Below the pieces are notes generated by a model. The model had not been told where the DNA came from. It saw only the letters and a list, made by a program, of their open reading frames with translations, and searched no databases. 64,000 nucleotides of DNA. Origin: an uncultured Rhodocyclaceae bacterium (GTDB taxonomy: Bacteria; Pseudomonadota; Gammaproteobacteria; Burkholderiales; Rhodocyclaceae). Positions within the stretch are counted from its first letter, which is position 1; the number at the start of each line of letters is the position of its first letter. The stretch is taken from positions 2,418,001 to 2,482,000 of the forward strand of contig CAJQTY010000001.1 in the NCBI GenBank assembly GCA_907163075.1, read 5' to 3'. Positions 9,332 through 19,605 of the stretch are shown in pieces. The translations under genes and the position numbers were made by a program.

Positions 9332-10096
9332 CTATCGGCATGCGGCTTCGATCAAGTGGCGGGAGATGCTGACCGGATCGGGCAGGAGCGGCAGTGCGCT
9401 TCGGGGAAACCAGTCGGCGGCTTCGATTTCCGACGGGTCAGGCGTGATCGTTCCCGATGCGTAGTCGGCAAAGAAAGCCAGCATCAGGGAATCCGGAAAT
9501 GGCCAGGACTGGCTGCGAAAATAGCGCAGATTGGTGATTTCGATCCCCACCTCTTCGCGTACTTCGCGTACCGCACATTGTTCCAGGGTTTCGCCGGCTT
9601 CGACGAAACCGGCCAGGGCGCTGAAAACGCCGGGCTTGAAGCGTGGGCTGCGGGCCAGCAGCAGGTCGTCGCCACGGCGCACCAGCACCATCACGGCGGG
9701 CGAAATCCGCGGGTAAACGAGCAGGCCGCAGGCCGGGCAGGACATGGCGAATTCCCCGGTTTTCATACCGGTGGGCGTGCCGCAGTGGCCGCAATAGCGG
9801 TGGTTTCTCCGCCAGTCCAGGAGCTGCACGGCGCGCCCGGCGAGCGCGAAGGCCTCGGCGCCGGCCAGGCCGAACAGCCGGCGCAGGGGTATCAGTTCGC
9901 CCGCACTATCGCCCGGAATCCGCTCGACATCCGCTGCGTGGCACGGCAGGCCCTGCCACTCGCCGACCCGCAGCGCGTTCGCGGGATGGCCAAAATCGGC
10001 GGCCGGCGCGCACGGAAATACGTTCCCGGAAGCCTGGTCAAGGCTGACAAACAATTGATTTTCGCAGCGAAAGAGCCAGTAGCCCGGTTCGTTCAT
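9332..10096 (-). CDS. nudC: NAD(+) diphosphatase NudC (Nudix hydrolase)
   Basis: The enzyme hydrolyses NAD(H) to NMN(H) and AMP, and in family members also removes NAD caps from RNA. The product is about 254 residues, the usual size. It has an N-terminal NudC-like domain and a zinc ribbon with two CxxC pairs (CGHCG and CPACG). The Nudix box follows, from GFVEAGETLEQCAVREVREE to VG. The start at 10096 is preferred because AGGA lies six bases upstream, whereas the ATG at 10102 abuts it. It stands alone on the minus strand. Confidence 0.93.
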   Translation of the reverse strand: MNEPGYWLFRCENQLFVSLDQASGNVFPCAPAADFGHPANALRVGEWQGLPCHAADVERIPGDSAGELIPLRRLFGLAGAEAFALAGRAVQLLDWRRNHRYCGHCGTPTGMKTGEFAMSCPACGLLVYPRISPAVMVLVRRGDDLLLARSPRFKPGVFSALAGFVEAGETLEQCAVREVREEVGIEITNLRYFRSQSWPFPDSLMLAFFADYASGTITPDPSEIEAADWFPRSALPLLPDPVSISRHLIEAACR

Positions 10097-10325
10097 GGTC
10101 ATTCCTGGTAATCGGTGAGAGGTGAATTCGATGTCGTTCGGGGCTCGGGGCAGGTCACGAACTCGTCACCATGCCAAAGCAATCATCGGCCCGGTTATGG
10201 CGATCGTACAAGAATCGCGGTTTAAATCGGAGACGTTTGTTCAACCATTGATTCGTCCACCGCGCCCGGTGCGCCAATCGCTTGCCCTGCGCCGAGTCTG
10301 GCGATTGAAAACAAACGGTTTTTCC

Positions 10326-10354
10326 TTGACCGGCCGATGGCTTTCAACTAGCAT
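10326..10354 (+). promoter_or_regulatory. Probable sigma70 promoter of the liv binding-protein gene
   Basis: The -35 element TTGACC (10326-10331) and the -10 element TAGCAT (10349-10354) are separated by 17 bp. Transcription would start near 10361. The leader is about 36 nt and includes the ribosome-binding site GAGGGAGA (10381-10388). Confidence 0.55.
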
Positions 10355-10396
10355 TCAACGCTTTTGGTCGACTTACTTCTGAGGGAGATTGTACCG

Positions 10397-11518
10397 ATGC
10401 AAAAGAAGACTCTGGTTCAACTCGTTGCCGCCGCGCTTGTTGCGATGGCCTTTGCGGCGCCCGCCTCGGCGGCCGACACGATCAAGCTTGGCGTGGCCGG
10501 TCCGCATACCGGCGATCTCGCTCCCTACGGCATGCCGTCCAAGGAAGCCGCCGAGATGGTGGTGGCCGAAATCAACGCCAAGGGCGGTGTCAACGGCAAG
10601 CAGGTCGAACTGATGATCGCGGACGATCAGTGCAAGCCGGAAATCGCCACCAACGTGGCGACCAAGCTCGTCTCCGAAGGGGTCAACATCGTCATCGGCC
10701 ACGTCTGCTCCGGCGCCACCAAGGCCGCCATGGGAATCTACAAGGGCGCCAAGATCATCGCCATCAGCCCGTCGGCGACCAATCCGCCGCTGACTAAGGG
10801 CGGCGAGTACCCCAACTTCTATCGCACCATCGCCGCCGACGACGATCAGGCCATGCTGGCCGCGTCTTTCGCCACCGACAAGCTGAACGCCAAGAAGATC
10901 GCCATCCTTCACGACAAGGGCGATTACGGCAAGGGCTTCGCCGACTTCTGCAAGGAAGCGATCGAGAAGGGCGGCAAGGCCAAGGTCGTCATGTACGAAG
11001 GCATTCAGCCGGGCGCCATGGACTATTCGGCAGTCATCCAGAAGCTGCGCTCGGAAGGCGCCGACCTCCTGATCTTCGGCGGCTACCATCCGGAAGCCTC
11101 CAAGCTCCTTTCGCTGATGAACAAGAAGAAAATCAAGGTTCCGTTCATCGGTCCCGACGGGCTCAAGGGCGACGGTTTCCTCAAGATCGCCGGCAAGGAC
11201 GCCGAAGGCGTCTACGCTACCGGTCCGATGGACGTCAGCAAGTTCCCGATCAACATGAAGGCGCGTAGCGACTACAAGGCCAAGTACGGCAAGGAGCCCG
11301 GCACCTTCTTTGACCAGGCCTACGCCGCCACCCTCGCCGCCCTCAACGCCGTCAAGGTCGCCGGTGGCACCGACTACGACGCGCTGGGCAAGGCGCTCAG
11401 GAGCAGCATGGTGGAAACCACGGTCGGCAAGATCAAGTTCGACGCCAAGGGTGATGCCGAAGGCGTCGGCTTCTCGGTCTACCAGGTCAAGAGCGGCGCC
11501 TTCGCCGAGGTCAAGTAA
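10397..11518 (+). CDS. livJ: Branched-chain amino acid ABC transporter, periplasmic substrate-binding protein
   Basis: This is the periplasmic receptor that delivers leucine, isoleucine, valine or a related ligand to LivHMGF. The product is 373 residues. The start at 10397 gives a classical signal peptide (MQKKTLVQLVAAALVAMAFA, cleaved after ASA), and GAGGGAGA precedes it. The mature protein has the type I periplasmic-binding fold signature (DTIKLGVAGPHTGDLAPYG; DDQCKPEIATNVATKLV). It is followed by a terminator and then by all four partner genes. The real ligand could be another amino acid, amide or aromatic acid, since this family is broad. Confidence 0.93.
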   Translation: MQKKTLVQLVAAALVAMAFAAPASAADTIKLGVAGPHTGDLAPYGMPSKEAAEMVVAEINAKGGVNGKQVELMIADDQCKPEIATNVATKLVSEGVNIVIGHVCSGATKAAMGIYKGAKIIAISPSATNPPLTKGGEYPNFYRTIAADDDQAMLAASFATDKLNAKKIAILHDKGDYGKGFADFCKEAIEKGGKAKVVMYEGIQPGAMDYSAVIQKLRSEGADLLIFGGYHPEASKLLSLMNKKKIKVPFIGPDGLKGDGFLKIAGKDAEGVYATGPMDVSKFPINMKARSDYKAKYGKEPGTFFDQAYAATLAALNAVKVAGGTDYDALGKALRSSMVETTVGKIKFDAKGDAEGVGFSVYQVKSGAFAEVK

Positions 11519-11544
11519 GGACAGTTCGCGTCAATAAGTATCAG

Positions 11545-11579
11545 CCGGGAGGCGGTCCCTGACCCCCTCCCGGTTTTTT
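11545..11579 (+). terminator. Rho-independent terminator after the binding-protein gene
   Basis: An 8-bp GC stem (CCGGGAGG at 11545-11552 pairing with CCTCCCGG at 11566-11573) is followed by six T residues. It separates the binding-protein gene from livHMGF. Partial read-through would give the usual excess of binding protein over membrane components. Confidence 0.88.
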
Positions 11580-11665
11580 GATTCTATGGATCGAGCGCGG
11601 GCGGTTCCCCGCTGGCGCAATACGCACCCCCGGTTTTCCCAATACCAATCGATAACGGTCTAGCC

Positions 11666-12574
11666 ATGGATTTCCAGTATTTGTTCGAATTGCTGTGCGG
11701 TGGAGTGGTCAAGGGGAGTATCTACGCCCTGATCGCACTCGGCTACACCATGGTCTACGGCATCATTCAGCTGATCAACTTTGCCCATGGCGAGGTCTAC
11801 ATGATTGGCGCGTTCGTCGCCTTTATCGTCGCCGGCATTCTGACCCTGACCGGGTACAGCGGCCTCACGGTACTGGTGCTGGCGGCGGTGGTCGCCCTGA
11901 TCTACGCGGCGGCTTATGGCTATACGCTGGAAAAGATCGCCTATCGCCCCCTGCGCAACGCACCGCGCCTCTCTCCGCTGATCAGCGCCATCGGCGCTTC
12001 GATCTTCCTGATGAACTACGTTCAGTTGGCGCAAACGCCGGACTTTCTGCCCTTTCCGGAACTCGTCGCCGACTTCGAATTCATGGAGCCGATTGCCCGC
12101 TATGTGAGTTCGGTCGATCTGGTGATCCTGATCGTGACCACGGTGACCATGATCGCGCTGACCGTGCTGATCAAATACACGCGCATCGGCAAGGCCATGC
12201 GCGCCACGCAGCAGGATATGGTCATGGCGCGTCTGGTCGGGGTCAACGTCGACCGGGTCATCTCGGCGACCTTCATCATCGGTTCCGTCCTCGCCGCCAT
12301 CGCCGGCGTACTGATCGCGTCGCGCACAGGCCAGATCAACAGCGCCATCGGTTTCATGGCGGGACTCAAGGCCTTTACCGCTGCCGTGCTCGGCGGCATC
12401 GGCAATATTCCCGGCGCGGTGCTTGGCGGGCTGGTTCTTGGCATCGCGGAAACCCTCGGCGCAGGCTATATCTCCAGCGCCTACGAGGACGTCTTTGCCT
12501 TCGGTCTGCTGGTACTGATTCTCATCCTGCGCCCTGCCGGCCTGCTCGGCAAAGCGGTCAAACAGAAGGTGTAA
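11666..12574 (+). CDS. livH: Branched-chain amino acid ABC transporter permease LivH
   Basis: This is an inner-membrane permease of the LivH type, 302 residues with about eight hydrophobic segments. It starts MDFQYLFELLCGGVVKGSIY and carries the permease motif INFAHGE (about 37-43). The C-terminal half contains the conserved GLKAFTAAVLGGIGNIPGAV loop, which contacts the ATPase. It is the first gene after the terminator and is followed four bases later by livM. Confidence 0.94.
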   Translation: MDFQYLFELLCGGVVKGSIYALIALGYTMVYGIIQLINFAHGEVYMIGAFVAFIVAGILTLTGYSGLTVLVLAAVVALIYAAAYGYTLEKIAYRPLRNAPRLSPLISAIGASIFLMNYVQLAQTPDFLPFPELVADFEFMEPIARYVSSVDLVILIVTTVTMIALTVLIKYTRIGKAMRATQQDMVMARLVGVNVDRVISATFIIGSVLAAIAGVLIASRTGQINSAIGFMAGLKAFTAAVLGGIGNIPGAVLGGLVLGIAETLGAGYISSAYEDVFAFGLLVLILILRPAGLLGKAVKQKV

Positions 12575-12578
12575 GGAT

Positions 12579-13803
<1,225 letters not shown>

Positions 13804-13823
<20 letters not shown>

Positions 13824-14613
13824 GGGCAGGAAGCTGCTCGAAGTCAGCGGCCTGACCATGGATTTTGGCGGGCTGCGGGCGATCGACAGTGTCGGCCTCG
13901 ATATCTTCGAAGGCGAGATTGTCGCCCTGATCGGCCCCAATGGCGCCGGTAAGACGACCTTCTTCAACTGCGTTACCGGTATCTATGAGCCGACCGCCGG
14001 TGAGGTCATGATTCACCCGCCAGGGGAGAAAAGCCGGCGCATCAACGGCATGAAGCCGAACCGCATCACCACCCTGGGCATGGCGCGCACCTTTCAGAAC
14101 ATCCGGCTGTTCCCGGCGATGACGGTTCTGGAAAACGTCATGATCGGCCGCCACTGCCGTACCGGCACCAGCATCCTCGACGCCATTCTGAACAGCCGCC
14201 GGGCGGTACGCGAGGAACGCGAGACGGTGGAGAAGAGCTACCGGCTGCTGAAGAAGGTCGGCCTGGCCGACGTCGCCGACGAGTTTTCGCGCAACCTCTC
14301 CTACGGCGCCCAGCGGCGCCTCGAGATTGCGCGCGCCATGGCCACCGATCCCTTCCTGCTGCTGCTCGACGAACCGGCCGCCGGGATGAACCCCCAGGAG
14401 ACGCTGGAGCTCGACGAACTGATCGTGCGCATCCGCAGCGAGGACAAGCTCGCCATCCTGCTCATCGAACACGACATGAAGCTGGTGATGAGCATCTCCG
14501 ACCGCATCTACGTGATGGAATACGGCAAGGAGATCGCCCAGGGAACACCGCGCGAGATCAAGGAAAATCCGCGCGTGATCGAGGCCTATCTCGGCGAGGA
14601 AGCCCATGCTTGA
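13804..14613 (+). CDS. livG: Branched-chain amino acid ABC transporter ATP-binding protein LivG
   Basis: This is one of two ATPases of the transporter. Walker A is GPNGAGKT, the signature is LSYGAQRRLEIARAM (the degenerate signature usual for LivG), and Walker B ends LLLLDEPAAGMN. The start at 13804 (MMTAPSKGRK) is chosen because GGAAGGAG lies directly upstream; the frame also has an ATG at 13777 inside livM. The product is 269 residues. The final bases overlap livF by eight. Confidence 0.94.
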
Positions 14614-15313
14614 AGTACGCAATATCCAGACCTACTACGGCAATATCCAGGCGCTCAAGAACGTCTCGCTGACCATCAACGAGGGCGAGATCGTCACCCT
14701 GATCGGCGCCAACGGAGCCGGCAAGAGCACCACCCTGATGTCGATCTGCGGCGTTACGCCGCCGCGCCACGGCGAAATCCTCTTCCGCGGCCAGCCGATC
14801 CAGCACTTGAACGCCGAGAAGATCGTCACCCTCGGCATCTGCCAGGTGCCGGAAGGGCGGCGCATTTTCCCGCAGATGAGCGTGCTCGAGAATCTCGAAA
14901 TGGGCGCCTACCTGCGCCACGACAAGGCCGGGATCAAGACCGACATCGACTACGTCTTCGGCCGTTTCCCGATTCTCGAAAAACGCCGCCAGCAGGCCGG
15001 CGGCACGCTTTCCGGCGGCGAGCAGCAAATGCTCGCCATCTCCCGCGCGCTGCTCGCGCGGCCGTCGCTGCTGCTGCTCGACGAACCGTCGCTCGGTCTG
15101 GCGCCGCTGATCATCAAGCAGATCTTCGAGATCATCAAGAAGATCAACGCCGAGAGCAACACCACGGTATTTCTGGTCGAGCAAAACGCCAACCAGGCGC
15201 TCAAGATCGCCCATCGCGGTTACGTCATGGAGAACGGCGCCATCACGCTCGAAGACCGCGCCGAAAATCTGCTGAGCAACGAACAGGTGAAAAAGGCCTA
15301 TCTCGGCATGTGA
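14606..15313 (+). CDS. livF: Branched-chain amino acid ABC transporter ATP-binding protein LivF
   Basis: This is the second ATPase, 235 residues. Walker A is GANGAGKST, the signature motif is LSGGEQQMLAISRALL, and Walker B is LLLLDEPSLGLAP. It has the short LivF length and the typical family phrase QVPEGRRIFPQMSVLENLEMG. It closes the liv operon. No clear terminator was seen before the next gene. Confidence 0.94.
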   Translation: MLEVRNIQTYYGNIQALKNVSLTINEGEIVTLIGANGAGKSTTLMSICGVTPPRHGEILFRGQPIQHLNAEKIVTLGICQVPEGRRIFPQMSVLENLEMGAYLRHDKAGIKTDIDYVFGRFPILEKRRQQAGGTLSGGEQQMLAISRALLARPSLLLLDEPSLGLAPLIIKQIFEIIKKINAESNTTVFLVEQNANQALKIAHRGYVMENGAITLEDRAENLLSNEQVKKAYLGM

Positions 15314-15420
15314 GCGATTGCCGGACGGCGCTTGATCAGGACCGGGCACGCACCGTCGGCGACGGCTTGCCGAATCCATGACGCCGATCCAGGCTTTGCC
15401 CCCGCCTCCGGCCCTCCACC

Positions 15421-16032
15421 ATGTCATCGATCAACACCAACGCCGATCACAGCCTGCTTGAAGATATCCAGGCGCTGTTGTCCGGCACCCTGCTGTTCGC
15501 CGTCGCCATCATCCTGTTCCGGCACGCGGGTTTGCTGACCGGCGGCACGGCCGGCCTGGCCTTTCTCGCGCACTACGCCAGCGGCCTCCCCTTCGGCGCG
15601 CTGTACTTCCTGATCAACATCCCCTTCTACGTCTTCGGCCTGCTCGCACTCGGCAAGGCGTTCACGCTGAAGACCTTCTGCGCCGTGCTGCTGCTCTCGC
15701 TTTACAGCGAGTATCTGCCGCTGCTGATTCACATCGAAAGCATCGATCCGGTTTTTGCCGCCGTCCTCGGCGGTCTGCTCGCCGGCGCCGGCCTGCTCAT
15801 GCTGATCCGTCACCAGTCCAGCCTGGGCGGCGTCGGTGTTCTGGCCATCTACCTGCAAAAGACGCGCGGTTGGCAGGCCGGCACACTGCAGATGATCGCC
15901 GACGCTTGCATCGTCTGCGGCGCGCTGTTCATCGTCGAGCCAGGCCGCGTCGCCCTGTCAATTCTGGGCGCGCTGGTGCTCAATATGGTGCTCGCCATCA
16001 ACCACCGGCCCGGACGCTATTTCGGCGAGTAG
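15421..16032 (+). CDS. YitT family membrane protein
   Basis: This is a 203-residue membrane protein with about five or six hydrophobic segments. The recognisable YitT/DUF161 features are TGGTAGLAFL near residue 40, the phrase NIPFYVFGLLALG, and a second glycine-rich loop SSLGGVGVLAIYLQKT. The C-terminal soluble domain found in Gram-positive YitT proteins is absent. The function of the family is not settled. It lies 107 bp after livF and may be on a separate transcript. Confidence 0.85.
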   Translation: MSSINTNADHSLLEDIQALLSGTLLFAVAIILFRHAGLLTGGTAGLAFLAHYASGLPFGALYFLINIPFYVFGLLALGKAFTLKTFCAVLLLSLYSEYLPLLIHIESIDPVFAAVLGGLLAGAGLLMLIRHQSSLGGVGVLAIYLQKTRGWQAGTLQMIADACIVCGALFIVEPGRVALSILGALVLNMVLAINHRPGRYFGE

Positions 16033-16047
16033 GCGCGCCGCGCCGGA

Positions 16048-16968
16048 TCAGGGCGCGGTCACCGCGTCGTAGATCCTCCTGGCCACCTCCTTGTCGCCCA
16101 GATAGCCCGAGATCCCGTGGTTGTTCGACGTGTCGTTGCGCACGTCGGTCTTGTTGTCGATCGCGGGCGTGAGCGGGAAGTTCTTCCCGTCCAGCGGATA
16201 CAGTGACACCACGTCCCGCTCGTCCATCGCGTTGAACCACGCGGCGACGTCCGCCGGAAATCCGATCGGCTTGATGCCGGCGAGCTTCTGCTTGATCACC
16301 GAGACGGCCAGCGGCGACCCCAGCGTCACGAAGAGCGGCACCTTCCAGCCCTTCTGCCTAGCGTTGAGCCGCAGCACGTTGTACGCGACCACCGTGCCGA
16401 GGGAATGGGATACCAGCACCGCTCCCGGGTCCGCCAGCATCGCCGATGCGGTGCCCGCATCGATCACGCCACGGATGACGTCGTTGGTGAGGTACTGGAA
16501 GACGTCCCGCGTCGCCAGCGCCACGCTCGCGCTGCTCGCTCCGGGGACGTGTTTGTCGAGCACTACCAGAATGGCTTGCACCCAGCCCCAGTTGAGTACG
16601 CCTTTCTCGACGATCGCGCCGGGCGGCAGTGCACGCTGGACGGCGCCCTCCGCATCCGCCTCGAAGCGCCCGATCGACTCAAGCAGCACGGCCTCGATGA
16701 AGGCTTTTTCTTCCGCCGAGAGTTCGCCGCCGCCCTCGGGCGCCCCGCCGCGGACGACGATCCGGGCTGCCTCCTCGGGCGACTTGCCCGCCACCAGTTG
16801 GTCGAGGGTGTCGCCGTAGTAAGGGAAATGAATCCGCTCGTCGGGCAGCGGCACAGAAAGTCCGCTCTTTTTCAGGCCACCGGCCCAATTGGCGATCCAC
16901 TCGGCCTTGAGCGCCTTGGAATCTTTGCCCTGCTGGGAACGGCCATGGACAAAAACGAGATCACGCAT
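16048..16968 (-). CDS. Alpha/beta-hydrolase (lipase/esterase-like) encoded with a caspase-like protease
   Basis: The product is 306 residues without a signal peptide, so it is probably cytoplasmic. An N-terminal FVHGR strand-turn gives the oxyanion-hole region. The nucleophile elbow is SHSLG with Ser189, and NNHGISGYL supplies a likely catalytic His at 284. An Asp around 249-252 (MDERDVV) could complete the triad. The substrate is unknown; the layout is closest to PGAP1-like and lipase-like hydrolases. The start codon overlaps the end of the caspase gene by eight bases, so the two are translationally coupled and probably act together. Confidence 0.8.
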   Translation of the reverse strand: MRDLVFVHGRSQQGKDSKALKAEWIANWAGGLKKSGLSVPLPDERIHFPYYGDTLDQLVAGKSPEEAARIVVRGGAPEGGGELSAEEKAFIEAVLLESIGRFEADAEGAVQRALPPGAIVEKGVLNWGWVQAILVVLDKHVPGASSASVALATRDVFQYLTNDVIRGVIDAGTASAMLADPGAVLVSHSLGTVVAYNVLRLNARQKGWKVPLFVTLGSPLAVSVIKQKLAGIKPIGFPADVAAWFNAMDERDVVSLYPLDGKNFPLTPAIDNKTDVRNDTSNNHGISGYLGDKEVARRIYDAVTAP

Positions 16969-18760
16969 GATTCACCTCCGGTGAACGTAGTTGTTGCAGG
17001 AAGACATCGACGGCCGCCGGTGTGAAGCGAGACCACAGGCCCGGCTGGCGCATCCGCGAAACATCGGCCACTCCCTCGGCCAGCACCACCCCGCGGGCGG
17101 CGAGGCCGGACCAGCCGCGGGCGAGCAAGGGCATGCCCGGCGGACAGGCACGCAATTCGTCCTGCGCCTCGCCCGGCCGGTAGGCCAGCAGCGCCACGTC
17201 GAAAAGCGGCGTGGCGCCCCGGGCCCGCGCCTGCGCGATAAGTTCGCGCAGGCGACCGACCATCCCGGCGTCGTCGAGGGCGTAGGCAAGATAGAGCAGC
17301 AGCACCGGGTCGGGCAGCGGCGCATCGAGCAGGCGCGCAGCGAGCGCGGCCAGGGTCTCCCGGTCGGGCTGGAAGACGCCGCGCTCGACCGCCGCGGCGA
17401 CGAATTCGCGCAACTGGCGCCGCGCGGCCCGCCTCGCCGGATCAGGATCGTGGACGCTGGAGTTCTCCGACGCCTCGTAGGCCAGACCCGCCCATTCGCC
17501 ATTGTCGAAGGACAGTTCGGCGATGAACTCGGGCAGCAGCGGCACCATCGCGCCCGAGCCGTCGTCGAAGATCAGCAGCACCCGGTCCGAAGCCTGATCC
17601 GGCCGGGGATACGCGCGCAGGATTTCGCCTTCGACGACCCACTCGATGCGCGTTCCAGGGCAGATCGCCTGCACCGCCTGGCCGCCGCGCAGCTTGATGC
17701 CGCAGCGCGTTTCAAAATGCCGGGGTTCGAATTCCTTGCCGTGGCGCTCGGTTTGATCGGTGATCGCCCGCGCTTCCTCGGGGTCGGCAGAATCGCCCGG
17801 AACCCCCCCACGGCCCAGAACGTTGTCGAGCGTCGCATCGACCCAGTCCGGCAGGCTGCGCGCGGGCTGTTCGTCCGCCAGACCACCGCCCGGCGCCTTT
17901 GGACGTACCATCGTCCTGGCCCCCGCCGGCAGGCCCGCAGCCCGCGACACCGCTCCCGGGGGGGGCAGCAGCCGGGCAATCCACGCCTGCCCCGGATCGG
18001 AAGTGATGCGCGCATCCGGCGTCTGGAAGGCCCGCGTATGCAGATTGAGCGCGATCAGGCGCGCACTCACCTTCTCGCGCAGCACGCGCTTGAGCGGCCA
18101 CGGACGGACCACGCCGTCCGGCACTTCGCCGTCGCCGGCAACTTCGATGATCGTCGGCTCGCCTCCGCCGAGCACCTCGAGCAGGGCCTCAGTGTAGAGC
18201 GCGGTGAACGTTCCGGCGTTGGCCGCGTCCTGGGCCTGGACTTCCAGTGCCGGATTGCCGAGCGTGCAGGCGAAGAACTGATCGACCGCCTTTTCGGCGC
18301 CGCCGCCGGCCACCGCGGGGAAGACCGGCGAACCGGTGATGAACTGCTGCTGCACCCCGGCCGCGGCCGTGCGGCAGGCATCCGAGATGAACACCACGTG
18401 CGGCACGCTGCTGTAGCGGGCGAGCACCGCACTGCGGGCGACGTCTACCGCTTCGGTCGGACGCTCCAGCCCGCGGCTCAGCAGCCAGAATTCGCCGTAA
18501 TTGATGTTCAGCCCGTGGCCGGCAAAATAGATCAGCAACTGTTCGACGCCGGCCATCGGGTCGAGCAGGCGCTCGACCGCATCCTGTATCGCCGCCGCCG
18601 TCACCGGCCCGGCCTCGTCGGTGATCAGGGCCACGCGCCCGGGCGCAAAGCCCTGCGCCAGCACCCAGTCATGCATCCGCTGGGTGCCGCGCACGGCATC
18701 GTTCAGCGCCGGCAGACCCTTCACGCGGTTCACCCCGATCAACACCGCTGCACGATTCAT
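16961..18760 (-). CDS. Caspase-family (peptidase C14) protein
   Basis: The product is 599 residues. The N-terminal 230 residues form a caspase/metacaspase-like p20 domain. It starts with the strand AAVLIGVNRV, has the catalytic His in YFAGHG (His82) and the catalytic Cys in ISDACR (Cys129). The rest is a long region of unknown fold. A beta-rich part includes GTRIEWVVEGEILRAYP, and an Ala/Arg/Leu-rich helical C terminus could be a sensor or repeat scaffold. The start at 18760 is supported by GGAGG five bases upstream. The gene is first in a two-gene operon with the hydrolase. Bacterial caspases commonly work in conflict or cell-death systems, which is the suggested role here. Confidence 0.82.
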   Translation of the reverse strand: MNRAAVLIGVNRVKGLPALNDAVRGTQRMHDWVLAQGFAPGRVALITDEAGPVTAAAIQDAVERLLDPMAGVEQLLIYFAGHGLNINYGEFWLLSRGLERPTEAVDVARSAVLARYSSVPHVVFISDACRTAAAGVQQQFITGSPVFPAVAGGGAEKAVDQFFACTLGNPALEVQAQDAANAGTFTALYTEALLEVLGGGEPTIIEVAGDGEVPDGVVRPWPLKRVLREKVSARLIALNLHTRAFQTPDARITSDPGQAWIARLLPPPGAVSRAAGLPAGARTMVRPKAPGGGLADEQPARSLPDWVDATLDNVLGRGGVPGDSADPEEARAITDQTERHGKEFEPRHFETRCGIKLRGGQAVQAICPGTRIEWVVEGEILRAYPRPDQASDRVLLIFDDGSGAMVPLLPEFIAELSFDNGEWAGLAYEASENSSVHDPDPARRAARRQLREFVAAAVERGVFQPDRETLAALAARLLDAPLPDPVLLLYLAYALDDAGMVGRLRELIAQARARGATPLFDVALLAYRPGEAQDELRACPPGMPLLARGWSGLAARGVVLAEGVADVSRMRQPGLWSRFTPAAVDVFLQQLRSPEVNHA

Positions 18761-19093
18761 CCCCGCCTCCCCGCGATCGACCCGGCCCGCCCTTACGCCG
18801 CCCGCCCCGGACAGGGGTGAAGGCACCGCCAGCAGGTCTGCCCGACACTCTCACCTGATCACAATCCGAGTCTAGTTAGGTATAGGAGGAAAAGCGGGAT
18901 AGCGCAAGGCCAAGCAGGCTCGGCGACGAACATTGCATGCCCCGCCCCCACTCCAACCCCCAACCGCGACTGGCGTTGCGCATTTCGAGTCGGCGGTAAC
19001 GCGCTTGCAGGTCGAGCTTCAATCAGCGCCCCTCGGTGCCGCGACACTCAATCCCGAACGCGATTGCATCGTCAACGCGCATTCGGAAGAGCC
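18761..19093. other. Intergenic region upstream of the caspase operon
   Basis: This 333-bp stretch separates the caspase gene from the Cas3 HD remnant, both on the minus strand. It must hold the caspase operon promoter, but no convincing -35/-10 pair was found. It has lower GC around 18850-18900. No RNA gene or repeat was recognised. Confidence 0.5.
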
Positions 19094-19447
19094 TCATATT
19101 CGCCCATTGGCTGCATGACCGAGGCGACAACGACCTTGACGCGCGCCGCGTGCCTCGGCAGCGTGGATGGCGCCGGCAATGGCGTGTTTGACCCGGCCCG
19201 GCGCTTCGATGTGGGCCTCCATACCGCTGGCCGATGCGATGTATTTCTGGAATGCCGGCTGATATTTGCCCAGATCGTGCCAGAGTCCGGCCAACTCGGC
19301 CCATGCTTCGGAGGCCTGCGCTTGCCCGTTGCCGATTCTTGCGGCGAACAGTGCGGCCAGCTTTGCTACTGAAAACGAATGATCGTCAAGCGCATGGACT
19401 ACGAACTGGCCGGACGCCAGTTGGCGCACGTGAGCGGCGCGAGTCAT
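19094..19447 (-). pseudogene. Remnant of the Cas3'' HD nuclease domain (CRISPR-associated)
   Basis: The fragment keeps the HD-nuclease motifs of type I Cas3: His in HALDDHS, the HD pair in GLWHDLGKYQPAFQKYI, and a later His in RVKHAIAGAIHA. After that last motif the frame turns into Arg-rich sequence and stops. The product is at most 142 residues if the frame is started at 19522, far below a complete HD domain plus helicase. The start at 19447 (MTRAAHV) is the more natural Cas3 beginning. No helicase part, other cas gene or CRISPR array is nearby. It is best read as a decayed fragment of a lost system. Confidence 0.65.
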
Positions 19448-19605
19448 GCGATAAGCTCTGAGAAACCGCAATGAGGCGACATGCCAAATGCCCTCGTAGA
19501 AGACATGGTCATTATGCGCCAATTCTGCAAATAGCCCGTGTCATCGCGCGATCATTCGCGCAAGGCCACGGCCATGCATTCCGCTCCGGGCTGCTGTCCG
19601 GTCGC

